Both the position numbers and the translations under genes were made by a program. Positions 36,955 through 48,259 of a stretch of DNA of 64,000 nt are shown here, in pieces. This DNA comes from Peromyscus leucopus (lineage: Eukaryota > Chordata > Mammalia > Rodentia > Cricetidae). The notes below the pieces were generated by a model. The model worked only from the letters and a program-made list of their open reading frames with translations. It ran no database searches and was not told the DNA's origin. The DNA lies in NCBI RefSeq assembly GCF_004664715.2, contig NC_051068.1:48604953-48668952 (forward strand), given 5' to 3'. Each line of letters opens with the position of its first letter. Position 1 is the stretch's first letter.

Positions 36955-37105
36955 TGGGTGTGAGGGGCACAGGTGTGCACAAGTGAGTGCAGGTAGGTGC
37001 TCTTGGAGGCCAGAGGTGATGGATTACTCTAGAGTGAAGTTACAGGTAGTTGTGATCTGCCTGACAGAGGATGTCTGAACAGTTGAGTCTTCTGAAAAAG
37101 TCCTA
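36955..37105 (-). mobile_element. B3-like SINE fragment, antisense
   Basis: 'aggtgctcttggaggccagaggtgatgg' and 'agttacaggtagttgtgat' correspond to the body of antisense B3/B2. The head end is degraded. Confidence 0.65.
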
Positions 37106-40100
37106 CATGTAGTTAACTATGACTCCTCTCTCCCACTCCACTCAGTGAGCAAATTTTAAACAAGTAAGACCAATGATGTTTGGGGAGTTGGCATCTATAA
37201 AGCTGAAAATGCCAAGCTGATAAAAAAAAAAGTAATGAGGTAAGTTTTATACTATCTGAAGTAGGAGCTGGTACAGGAAAAGCATAACATTTGAAAGGAA
37301 GGCACACTGTAGTTTTGTTTATAACTAGGGCATCTTCTGATTGTAGTGTGAGATAGAAATACCTATGTTTGACCGTTTCAATGTTCCAACTTTCACGTTT
37401 GATATGAAGAGATACATCTTTCACCTCTGCCTCCTTTTTAGGTTTTTTGAAAACTGTTATAGAACCTCTGAATACTATTCAACTGTTGGTGTATATGGCC
37501 TTTGACCACAAAGCATCCTACTTATCATTAAAATATTTTCTAGTACTGATTTGTTACATAGTCTACTTAGTATGTATAAAAGACATAGTGTGTGCCAGAA
37601 GTTTGGAGATTAAAGTAAATTGGATATTGAGAATTACTGGAAGTCATGTATCACATTATGCTTTGTATCCTTATAATTTTTGTCTTTTCTGTGTGGAATA
37701 AAATTAGACTTTAAAAACTCTTTTGACCTTTCTCAGTAAGTTTCCTATTCATTAGTTAGCACAAGACTCATGGCTATTACCTGAGACTGTGAAGTTCAAA
37801 TTTGCCTAAGGTGCCAGGAACACTGTCACATAGTGTCCGATGGCTTTAAAAATAAACACTGTCATGTCTGAACAAGTGGAAGAAATCGCTACCCCTGCTG
37901 TGCTACAGCTCCTTCTCTGTTTGCTGTCCAGAAGCTCTGCCTGGGGTTGAAACACTGAATGCTTCCCTAAGATGTCTAAATGCATCCCTTGCTGGGAAGC
38001 AGGATGAAAACTAGAGGCTTCTCATGGTCTGAATTTCCTGGCAATATTATTAACTTTTTCAACTTTTTCTCCCAAAGGCCACCATACAGAGTAAACAAAG
38101 AAATAAAGCAGTTTTGTGGCATGCATCACGGTGCGAGCTTCAGTTCCCCCTCTTTCCCTTTGAGTCTTAGAGAATCTAGGACAAAATGGCGCTTTGTGAA
38201 AAGTTTCCCTTGATGTTCCTTCCGAGTTCTCTCTCCCCAGATCCTACTGGCACATCCTGCTCCATGCTTTGTGCCCCAGTCTTAACAGTATTCTTATCTC
38301 CTCTGTATTCAAAACTCTTGGAGACCAGAGAGTTGGTAGTTCATATTAACCCTTGGAATTGGCTTTCTGGGAACCGGGTGGAAGCAGAGATAGTTTCTAT
38401 AGTAATGCACTGTACATTTGAAATAATGTCTCTGATCTAACATATGGACACTTTCAAAAGCAACTTAAGACTACTCAATGTAAGAATCATATATATATTA
38501 GGAGAAAAATTAAGTGTCCACAATGTCTAAATTCAAATCTAATATCATATCAGAGTAATACAGTGATGCACATTTGATGGCATGAAAGTTAATGCCAGCG
38601 TAATTAAATAGGTGAGGACTCTGTGGAATACAGTCTAGTCTTATTTTTTTTTTATGGACACCTCATCCAAAATAGTAACAGGTAGGACGAATCTCAAGAC
38701 TATCAAATTTATTTCAATTATGCTATATTCCCTCATAAAATACTGGGGGCACAGAGCAATAAAGAAATGAAGAAAGCCAGCTTGAATGGGTAAATCACTG
38801 CCGGGTGGAAGCAAGGGTTTTCCCCCAAGTCTGCTCTGCCTGCTCTCTTGAACTTTTCACATCTATCACAGCCAAGCGTGAAAGTGTCTCAGAGCTGAGG
38901 TTCAATTCCAAGTAGGTTTCAGCATAAAATAAACACATAATTAAGAATATCATTTGTAAGTGTGACCTCATGACCACTGGAAAATAGCAAGGTTCTTTAT
39001 CAGATCCATTTAACATTCGTTATTGAGGAAGCCAGTTTAGCACGAAGCAAGAGGAATGAGAAATTAGGCTGTCTCCTACATATAGAGTATGAGCATAGCA
39101 ATAGCATCTATCTGAATACTACAGAGTTGAAAACTTACAGATACTCAAGTGTCACATGAATAAGGAAATCCAATAATCTTTTATTGATTTTTAAATTGTC
39201 TCTACATTTTTACTCTTTTTACTACTATGCTAACTCAGCATTAGGAAGGAAAAAAGTAGAAAGCAGTAAAGGAACAAAAACAGCTCCTGCTCCTACCCCA
39301 TGGGACACATAAGCACTGGAAATATACGGAAAGAGATTACAACTTTAATATCAGGTAGGAGCCATACAGTAAGGTATATGATATTGTGAAAGGGAAAAGT
39401 TCATGTTTCCACATAACCAAGGCACTAGGAAAAGGATGGGACACCAGAGGTTGCTGCTCCTGCTATAATACACCATGGATCCATTGCCTTTCAGGTGTTA
39501 GTTCCAAGCCACCCAGCACAAAATACTACACTTGCAAAATCCTTGTGTTACTGAGACATGCTTTCTAGAGGCTCAAGAGTTGCCTCTGATCACTCCATAT
39601 AAACATGAAAGACTGAGGAGATATTTGCATTATTGGTTACATCCACAAAGACAATTTACATGTCTCAAGATGACCATTTTCTGAAGGTATGTATACAGAA
39701 TGTATTTGTAGTGGAGAGTGAGTCTCCACCATTCACTTTTTACCTAGTCATCAATACCTTCATCTTTTTATCTTATTTTTGTCATTATGAATGATAAATG
39801 GTTTCTCATCATTCTTGTGCATTTAGAAAATATTCCAGCTCTATCATTAAAGATACCACACTGACATTATGGTCTTTTATTAAAAGTTAATTTCTAACAC
39901 AGTTGAAGGTCAACATAGCCATTAAACTGTTTAAAAAGCCATCACCTTGCTATTACATTAATCTGAGGTGATACTTGGAATAGCATATTGCCTTTGTACA
40001 TGAACTGTACCTCTGTTTAAATTGGAGAAGTAATAAGATTGGATTCTGTAATATAACGAGCATACAGGCTAAGTTTTTGAACAAAATGGTGTCAAAATGT

Positions 40101-40631
40101 ACATTTCTCCCTGATAGTTCACGTTTTAAAGACTGTCAGTAGAAGTTTTGTTTTCTTCCTTTCCTTTGGTGCATTAGATCAGTTTCCAGCTGGATTGGAA
40201 ATAGGAAATTGTCATGGCTACATCTTTTCTTCGTCTTCCATTGTTCTGTGTATTATAAAATTCTCAGATTGCTCAGTCATCTCCAGGAGCAGGAGCCACT
40301 TCATATTTTGCACCAATTCTCTTTCCAATTTTTTTGTACTGAAAATCTTTTAGAGCCTGGACATTGGTCTCAATGTTTTCTCAAGTATCCTCTGCAGCAA
40401 TAGGGCTTAGAAATAAAGTGTGTAGTGTCAAGTTTTCTTAAACGGATACCCTCTGAATTTAAAGATCTTATTACTTCTGTTACATAACTATAGTGTACGT
40501 CAGATACAGTCATTGCTAAATCAGATAAATCATCACAGTTAGACATCTCAAATCATGGAAATTGTCTGAAGTACATCATTTGATTTGAACTATGGAAGTA
40601 TGTTTAAATTATATTTCCTGAGGTTGAAATC

Positions 40632-40634
<3 letters not shown>
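37106..40634. other. Repeat-poor unique stretch of 3.5 kb
   Basis: No SINE, LTR or L1 signature was recognised. The part at about 37.85-38.4 kb is somewhat GC-richer. It has no convincing coding exon, although four frames of 60-100 codons exist. Confidence 0.4.

Positions 40635-40683
<49 letters not shown>
40635..40683. repeat. (GT)n microsatellite with ATGT tail
   Basis: About 24 GT repeats followed by irregular TATG/TATT units up to about 40700. Confidence 0.96.
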
Positions 40684-40687
<4 letters not shown>

Positions 40688-40700
40688 ATTTATGTATGTA

Positions 40701-41637
40701 TCAGGAGAATGCTATTACAATTAGCAAGAATGATTCTGTTTTAATTATACAATTTGGTTTCCTAGTTGATCAATCCTCCATATACTCCCAGAGCTATGTG
40801 GTAGTTGCATTATTTGCTCAACCTTATCAGTACTGCTTTGCTCATGTTCACTTAATTTTCTAGGTGACTTCAGGTAAGTCTGTAACCCACCTGACCCCAA
40901 TTACTTTGTCAGTCTGAGGAAGGAGCTAAGCTATAAGGTATCGAATTCTAATCCTGTGGTGAATGGCAGACTTTCCGCTAAAGCTGAAATCCCTCAGGAT
41001 TTTTATCCTAAATATTGGCTGTGATGACATTTATTAGAATAAAATTATTAAAACCTGATCTACATGTTTGAATAGACTATAGTATTTTAAGTATAATATC
41101 ACAATATAGTACTAATTATTTATTAAGGTTATAACTTATAATAAATTATAAACTAGGGAACTTAGTAAACTGCATTAGTTCATCAATTAAGTTATTACTT
41201 CAGTCTTTCAAACACAAAAAGCCATGCAGCTCTACAAATTAAATAATTGGCATGCTGATATGAAACTAATTGATTCAGATGAGTGATGGGAATCCTGGGG
41301 GGGGGGGGGCATTTATTCACCACATGCTCCAGAGTCTGAACGGTTGAGAATATATTAAAGAGCTAAATGAGAATTAAGGTAGTCCAAACACTTCATTGCT
41401 CATAAAACGGTATTTAAGAACTTACTTGGGCCCAAATTTGAAGCTTTATGTATTTTCCCCTAAAATGTGAACATTTGAATTTACTGTTCAGAATAGTTTG
41501 GATTCATAGGGCTTAGCTAGTCATATACCTGGAGGATAATTATCTGTGCTACATTGTAGAGGAATCCTTTCTCACTGAGGTCACTGAGTAAAGCAAAATG
41601 GAATGATATAGTCAAGCAGGGAAAGAACTGAGGACAT
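40701..41637. other. Unique sequence with a 13-G run
   Basis: A homopolymer of 13 G lies at 41297-41309. The rest is AT-rich and unrecognised. Confidence 0.5.
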
Positions 41638-42147
41638 TATGGTGGTATTGTGTTCCCCAAAATATTGTGCACCCTAATAAACTTATCTGGGGTCAGAGAC
41701 AGAACAGCCACTAGATACAAAGGCTAGAAAATGGTGGCACTCACACCTTTAATCCTAGCACTCCAGAGGTAGAAATCCCTCTGGATCTCTGTGAGTTCAA
41801 GGCCACATTGGAAATGGCCAGGCATGGTGACACACACCTTTAATCCCAGAAAGTGAGCCTTTAATCCCAGGGAGTGATGGTAGAAAGCAGAAAGGTATAT
41901 AAGGTGTGAGGACCAGAAACTAGCAGCATTTGGCCTGGTTAAGCATTCAGGCTTTTGAGCAACAGTTCAGCTGAGACCCATTCTGGATGAGGACTCAGAG
42001 GCCTCCAGTCTGAGGAAACAAGACCAGCTAAGTATCTGGCGAGGTGAGGTAGCTGTGGCTTGTTCTGGTTCTCTGATCTTCCAGTTTACTCTAATACCTG
42101 GCTCAGGTTTGATTTTATTAATAAGAACTTTTAAGATTCCTGCTACA
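41638..42147 (+). mobile_element. Solo LTR (B1-containing family), copy 3
   Basis: 510 bp in promoter-sense orientation: starts TATGGTGGTATTGTG (terminal TG mutated to TA), ends TTCCTGCTACA. Flanks ggacat and agacat match at 5 of 6 bases. In order it has a B1-like block ('cctttaatcctagcactccagagg' through 'gtgagttcaaggcc'), two more 'cctttaatcccag' units, and TATATAAGG at 41896-41904. Confidence 0.88.
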
Positions 42148-43611
42148 AGACATTGCAGATACAGAATCCATAGCTATGAGAATACACTGACTTTTCTTCT
42201 CACTGACTTCAGAACCTGTGGGAACAAACTGCTTGGTACTAAATCCCGTGAGGTTTTCTCACACATTATCTTATTCTGGAATCACTGCCTTACAGGTTTT
42301 CCTCACAGGCACAAGGAAATCACAGCTGACCCCTAACTCAAAGCCTTCAAATCAGACTGTACTTTGCACTAGGCATTTATTAATCCTTTGCAAACATAAA
42401 AATCTCACTATTTAGCACAAGAATCTGAGTACAACTTTAGGTCATGAGAGTAGTCACGCAAAGGCAGAGTTTTCGTTGCTTTTTTTTCCTGTGACAAGTA
42501 TCTAGCAGAAGTAAGTTAAGAGAGGAGAGAATTATTTGGGCTCAAAGTTTAGAGGGTACCATCCAACATGGGGTAAGTCATTATCGCAGGACTGTCTCCA
42601 GTCTATGGAAGCAGAAGTGTGTAGATTAGGGGGACATCAAGGGCTACAGAAGGAAGAAGAGAGGAACCACATTGTAAAATTCTTCTACACACAATTAGGC
42701 TTCACCCCAAACAGTACCACTATCATGTTTAAAATCACGAGTTAAAAATATCTTTGCATATTTAAACTTTAACAGACGGATATATAAAAATAGACAATGT
42801 TTAGTTTTATCTGGGCCATATTTATATAAAAGGTAAAAAAATACATTTTGTATAAATTTCCATGTGGAATATTGAATATGGGATTAATATGCTTTTTTTT
42901 TCTTCTGAAAGGCATCCATGACTCTGAAAAGGTGGGCCCCTACTGAGCCCCCTAACACCTTCAAAGCCTCGGTGGATGTGTCTGTGCCTTTTACCATTTC
43001 TGCCCTGGCGCACACAAACAGGTTGATTGGAAAACATGTGATCTCCAAGTAGGGCCATGAATAGATCAGCAAGAGGTAAACACTGGCTAATAGAGTCTCA
43101 GGATTTAATGGCTTAGGTGTGCAGTCTGTTGAAAACAGTCTGATAACAAGTTCTGTCAGACATGTTGGGAAGGAATAGCAGTTGCTTGAGGCCAAAAAGT
43201 GCACTACTCAGGGAGGCCAGAATGATGCTTCAGTAAGTTAACAGGCCCTCTTCATCAAACTGGTGTTGAGAGCATGCTGGGAAGCCTATTACAAGCTGAA
43301 ACAATGGGGTGTTTGCTTGTTTGTAAATGTCTTTGATGCTCAGATAATTATTTTATACAGAATAGTCAAGATAAATTGAAATTGGATTTTATTTCTCAGT
43401 GGACAATGTTGTAGCATTCTTGCCTCAGAGATGGGCTACTAATATATATTTAAAAGATATAAATTGTCAAATGTATTCATTATGTCTATTTAGTAACTGG
43501 GTTTGAATTTGTATTAAGCTAATAATTAAAGTGATTGACAATGATTAACATTAACTGCTATGATATCTTCCTGTAATTCAGGAAGTATGCAGTCTTCTTC
43601 AGTGATTAACT
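42148..43611. other. Unique sequence, no recognised feature
   Basis: A 106-codon minus-strand frame (42884-43204) has no recognisable domain or splice context. Confidence 0.4.
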
Positions 43612-44078
43612 ATGGTATCATTTCTGTTGCTGTGATAAAACACTTTGACTAAGAGCAATTCAGGTGAGGAAAGGGTCTATTTGCTTTAATTCCAGGTCAC
43701 AGGCTACCATTGAGGGAAATTAAATCAGGAACGTAATGACATTCCTCCCTTCTATTACATAAGGCATTGCAGCATTATATCCAGCCAAGAAACTCATTTC
43801 ACAGCCAGATAAAATTGTGACAGGAACCATGAAGGATGCTACTACTTGCCTGGCAGGAAGGTTCATGATAAAGTGGCTTTCTTTCTAGTTCAGGATCGCC
43901 TGCCTAGAGAATGATGCTGCCCACAGTGGGCTAGGCCCTGCTGGATCAATTAACAACCAAATAAATTTCCTACAGAGATATCCTTGGGCTAGCTAATATG
44001 ACCTAGGCAATTCCTCAACTGAGATTCTCTTCAAAGATCATTGTCAGTCCTCTCAAGTTAAAGCCAAAAGGACAGTAT
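43612..44078 (-). mobile_element. MaLR-type LTR (MT/ORR1 group), antisense
   Basis: 'tttctgttgctgtgataaaacac', 'gaggaaagggtctatttgc', 'ctgcccacagtgggctaggccc' and 'caattcctcaactgagattc' follow the reverse-complement order of a rodent MaLR LTR. This is the longest copy of this type in the window. Confidence 0.75.
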
Positions 44079-44347
44079 AGATATTACTAAGAGAAATAAA
44101 AATAGGCACCAAGAAAAAGAAATAAAGGAAAGAAATAAATACCATTTACAGTTTTGTCTGGTCTTAGTCCAAACAAAATTTTACTATGATAAAGTTATTA
44201 AATTGTAGCAACTTAAAAATGGTGAGAAATGCTTCCTGTAGACAGCATAATCCCAGCACTTAGAGATTTTTGTCTTCACGTGTACCCTGGGCTATAAGTG
44301 GAGTTCCTTTTCAAACAATGAATGCCTGAAGGGAAATTGAGGATGTA

Positions 44348-44435
44348 GATTTTTGATAGAGCACTTGCAGGGCATCCGCATGGCCCCGAGTTCCATCTAT
44401 AGTACCCGGAAAATAATAAAAAAGAAAGAAAGTGA
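44348..44435 (+). mobile_element. ID SINE fragment
   Basis: 'gatagagcacttgcagggcatccgcatggccccgagttcca' matches the tRNA-Ala-derived ID core, followed by an A-rich tail. Confidence 0.65.
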
Positions 44436-45245
44436 GATAACAGAACAAAACAAGAAAGCATGAAGTAAAATAAAAGATGAATGAATTCTAAGAAGATGAA
44501 CAAGCTGCAGGTACAATCTGTTTGAATGCTAAGAAAGGTCTTAGGAGAAGTTTACATTTTAAACAATAAGGTTGCATTTTAAAGAATAGCTGGGAAGAAG
44601 GAGGGAATCACTCATGCCTGTAAAGGTTGAGAATCCACTTTGCCTGAAAAGGCCATTAAATTCCTGTTTCCCTGCCCCTTGGTGCTCATTTTCCTGCTCA
44701 GGTTATATTTTAATGATATTAGGTTTCTTTTTTTTCTTCTTCTTCTTCTTTTTTTGGAGTTTGACTGCTATGGAAAATAAAACTGGAAACTTTGTGATTA
44801 AAATCTTTTCCTGAACATATTTTTTAACCTAGACTAGAAACAAAAGAACTACATGGTATCACATTTTTATTTTAGCAAACACTAAATTATCACAGAACTG
44901 TGAATACTGGAAAAAACCAAAATAATTTGATTATTAAATTACACATAATATTTTCATTTGAGAGAAATAATTCTTTCTACAGAGATACTTTGCTTAGAAA
45001 AAATGGGCTGATTATCTAAAATGGTAAGATAACAGGTATTAACACAAAATATACATGCAAGAATATAGATTATTTGATAGAAAATAAAAAATCATGATAA
45101 TAATAAGGAGAAAGGGAATGCTAATACCTGTGCTCAAGTTCAGTTGATTCCACTATGTTAAATAGGTTTATATACTTTAGAACCTAACAAGATGCCATAA
45201 AGACTATTGCAGAAGTGGGTTATTTCATTCTGTTATGTGTGTGTT
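44436..45245. other. Unique sequence with a (CTT)n patch
   Basis: A T/CTT-rich run lies at about 44727-44755; otherwise unrecognised. Confidence 0.4.
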
Positions 45246-45313
45246 AGGGATGGAACTTGTGTTACCAGGCTTGGCAGCAAATGCCTTATTGGCAAGCCAT
45301 CTCTTTCACCTCC
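45246..45313 (-). mobile_element. RSINE/B4-type SINE head, antisense
   Basis: 'agggatggaacttgtg', 'ccaggcttggcagcaaatgcc' and 'ggcaagccatctcttt' are the reversed tRNA-like head of a rodent SINE. Confidence 0.6.
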
Positions 45314-45494
45314 TAAGGCATATCTCTGGTGGTACTAAATAATCTTTAATATACTTAGCTCTTGTTTCTCTTTCGTATTTTATCTGTCTTTGTATCAGGG
45401 ATATGATAATGTATTTCTCAATAGACATTCCGAAAATGTTCGTCAGCTAAAGGAACATAATAAAATGACTCCTAAGGACTCATATCAGTGTCAT

Positions 45495-46836
45495 AATCAG
45501 CTGTCACCAGCTGCTTCCTCTGTGGTAGATGGAAACAAATGTAGAGATCTACAACTGGGCAATGTATAGAGAGTGAAAATACAGAGCCCTGCAACTGGAG
45601 AACATGCAGAAAGTGAAAGATCTTGGAAGACACAGTACTACATCAGATGTCTCCATCAAATCCCTCCCCTCTGGGCTAAGGGAACTCTGCTGAAGAGGAG
45701 TTAAGATTCTTAAAGCCTCTGAGGTAGAAGAAACCAAGGAAACAAGGCCATCTAAACAAATGATTAATACACATATGTACGCACAGAGAGTGTGGCAGCA
45801 TGTACAGGCCCCCTACAGTTCTAAGCCAAATGGGGATCCAGCACTGAAGGGGAAAGTAGACACAAGCCCATATCACTAATGTAGATGCTATCTCCAATTG
45901 ATAACCACTCAAAAAGGGAAAATTAGTTTCTCCAAGAGAGTCTGGGTATAGAAGCCACATTTAGGGGCAGGCTCCATGCACAGCAGGCGATGGTCAACAC
46001 AAAACAAACTCAATGGTAATTTTGGAGGGTTTTTTGTTTCATATTGTGTAACATGAATTTTTAAAAGGCCTTTTAATAAAAAACCTGGTACCAGATATTG
46101 GTGTAAATGCTGAAAGATCAGAGAGACAAAGGGACAAGCCACTTCTTATCTCTAGGACTCGGCCTGAAAATAAATGGAAGGCCTCTAGCCAAAAGGGGTT
46201 CCTCAGCCAAAAAGCCTTTAGTTCCTGTCTCCCCAGGCCTTATATACTTTTCTCTGCCCACCATAACACTTCCTTTAGTTGCTGGGATTAAGGCGCGTGA
46301 CTTCCCAAGCAGAGGCATGAGATCTCAAATGCTGGGATTAAAGGCCACCACCACCTGGCCTCTATGTTTAATCTAGTGGCTTGTTTTGTTCTCTGATCTT
46401 CAGGCAATTTTATTAGGGTACACAATGTATCACCACAATATTGCTTTGTTTTGGCATTTTATCTTTTAGATCTTTTGTTTATATATTATGTTTTTTGATT
46501 TTGTGTCTTTTTGGTATTTCTGGAAATGAATGTGTCTTTGTATCTACGTTTCTTATACTTTTTGGGGGGATTGTTTTCTATTGTTTGTATGTTAGTTTTG
46601 TCCCAATCTAGTTTGTATATTTTTATTTTATTTTATCTTTATTTGTTTATTTTTAAAAGATGCCTATTTATTTTCTAATGTGAGAGAAAAATGTGTGTGG
46701 GTTTGGGTAGGTGAGGAGGTAGGGAGGATCTGGGAAGAGCTGGGGGAAGGGGAACCTTGATGGGAATATATTATATGAAAACATATTCTATTTTCCATAA
46801 AAGAAAAAATGAACAATTAATAAAAATGAATAAATC
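45495..46836 (+). mobile_element. L1 3' UTR, sense, split by a solo LTR
   Basis: The left part runs from 'agctgtcaccagctgcttcctc' through 'gagatctacaactgggcaatg', 'tgtctccatcaaatccctcccc' and 'acaaactcaatggtaattttgg' up to 46046. After the LTR it resumes with 'ttggcattttatcttttag' through 'gtgaggaggtagggaggatctggg' and an A-rich end. The segments belong to one copy because the 3' UTR order continues across the insertion. Confidence 0.8.
46047..46437 (-). mobile_element. Solo LTR (B1-containing family), copy 4, short form
   Basis: 391 bp, TGTAACATG...CACCACA, exact duplication atattg at 46041-46046 and 46438-46443. It is shorter and more diverged than the other copies but shares their ends, the 'ctgggattaa' blocks and a minus-strand 'gtatataagg' TATA. 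It lies inside the L1 3' UTR. Confidence 0.88.
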
Positions 46837-46854
46837 CTTTTTAAAAGTTTTGTT

Positions 46855-47010
46855 GGCCGGGTGGTGGCAGCGCACACCTTTAATCCCAGCACTCGGGAGG
46901 CAGAGCCAGGCAGATCTCTGTGAGCTCAAGGCCAGCCTGGGCTACCAAGTGAGTTCCAGGAAAGGCACAAAGCTACACAGAGAAACCCTGTCTCAAAAAA
47001 CCAAAAAGAA
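46855..47010 (+). mobile_element. B1 SINE, full length, with target duplication
   Basis: Complete from ggccgggtggtgg to 'ctgtctcaaaaaacc', 'aggaaaggcacaaagctac' body. Flanked by aaaagttttgtt at 46843-46854 and 47011-47022. Confidence 0.95.
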
Positions 47011-47022
47011 AAAAGTTTTGTT

Positions 47023-47235
47023 ATTTGAATTAGAACATCCTTTTGAAGAAAAGAACATACTCAATGCCTTCTTTCATTCACCTATAACATCTACTCTATA
47101 ATTCTCTCAAACTGACACTCTAAGTAATCTTTATGTTCTACATCATACAAGAAAAATAGTAAATAATTGTAGTTTCCCTGCTTTGGTGAACTCTGTTTTA
47201 TGTTGATAAGCCAGTGATGAAAGAAATTATAGTTC
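47023..47235. other. Unique sequence, no recognised feature
   Basis: Nothing recognisable was found in this stretch. Confidence 0.3.
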
Positions 47236-47345
47236 AGGATGGGTGGGACAGGCTTACAAGTCTAACACTCTAGGGCAGGGGCAGGAAGAGTGTCACAAGC
47301 TTCAGGCCAATCTGGTCTACATAGTTGAGTTTTAGGAAAATCATA
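47236..47345 (+). mobile_element. Old B1-like SINE fragment
   Basis: 'ggatgggtgggacaggc', 'cttcaggccaatctggtctac' and 'gagttttaggaaaa' follow B1 order, diverged. Confidence 0.6.
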
Positions 47346-47359
47346 TCTACATGGTAGGA

Positions 47360-47711
47360 TGTTGCTGGATCCTAACAGCTCCCTTGGGGAAAGGGGTAAG
47401 AAGGTATGGCGTCAACAACATAGACATCAGGAATCAGTTGAAGGCAAATAGCAGACTCGTTTATTCAATAATGGGGAAGTCTTTACCCTCCTCTCAGCAC
47501 CCAGTCTGTGTCCCAGTCTGGTGATATTATATGGCCATCCCACATTGGCTGGGCATGATCAGGAACTCTAACAGTGACCAGGAACTTGGACAGCACCTGT
47601 TGCTAGGCCTTGAGGTAGACTCCAGGTTGGTTCATAAGGAAGTACATTATGTGCATGCTTGGCAACTGGTTTGAGCCAATTTCTTCAACCCAATAGGCCT
47701 GTCCTACTACA
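47360..47711 (-). mobile_element. 3' LTR of the betaretrovirus-like provirus
   Basis: 352 bp. On the minus strand it begins TGTAGTAGGACAGGCC just after the polypurine-like run AAAATAAAAGGG, has 'ccatataatatcacc' as TATA-like sequence and 'attgaataaacgag' as polyadenylation signal, and ends GGATCCAGCAACA. Confidence 0.75.
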
Positions 47712-47714
47712 TAT

Positions 47715-47930
47715 TCACCCTTTTATTTTATTACATGAACACTCAGTCAGAGTCAGAGTTCTTTGCTCAGGAGGGCTCGGAGTTGGATGTCTAAGAGCCA
47801 TTGACACCTGTAGAGTCACCTTAGTGACTGCCCATTGTTGCACAATGTGCTGCAGGAGACACTTCAAAAGGAGAAAGATTAAAAGCACCACCCAGACAAT
47901 CAAAACATAAGTGAAAATCCAGGAGAGGTC
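47715..47930 (-). pseudogene. env transmembrane subunit, C-terminal remnant
   Basis: A 62-codon open piece (47715-47903) begins within a long hydrophobic membrane span (VWVVLLIFLLLKCLL) followed by a short polar cytoplasmic tail that stops just before the polypurine tract and LTR. That position and composition fit the end of a retroviral env. Everything N-terminal to the span is missing or out of frame. The assignment rests on position and hydrophobicity, not on a conserved motif. Confidence 0.5.
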
Positions 47931-48029
47931 AAGCAGCCTTTTTATATCATGTCAAATCTTTTCAAAACATAGAGTGAAAGGTCATAACCTCTGGCCTTGT
48001 CTGATTTAATTGGAAAATTTCATGTGTTA

Positions 48030-48190
48030 GGGGTTCTATGGGCCCCATCTTTAGCTGTTCTGCAACTAATTCCTTTAGGATTCACAGCTTGTAGTCCACT
48101 GTTCCACCCATACTTCATGATCCAAGAGCCAAGTCAATGGAATGGGGCTAGGAGGCTCAATCTTGGTGGATCTCATGGTGACAGTGGCCC
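48030..48190 (-). pseudogene. pol remnant: N-terminal start of reverse transcriptase
   Basis: The minus-strand frame contains PIPLTWLLDHEVWVEQW, matching the start of betaretroviral reverse transcriptase, then a stop. The text resumes in another frame at KELVAEQLKMGPIEP. The catalytic YxDD region, RNase H and integrase are absent; sequence jumps to env. Confidence 0.65.
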
Positions 48191-48259
48191 TTAGAATTGG
48201 AGATGCAGATCTCATGCAGGGTCTCAGACTGCAAGATCTGCCTTTTCATGGACCTTGAT

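Noticed and set aside
42884..43204. 106-codon minus-strand frame
   Set aside because: No recognisable motif and ends in a lysine run encoded by a homopolymer.
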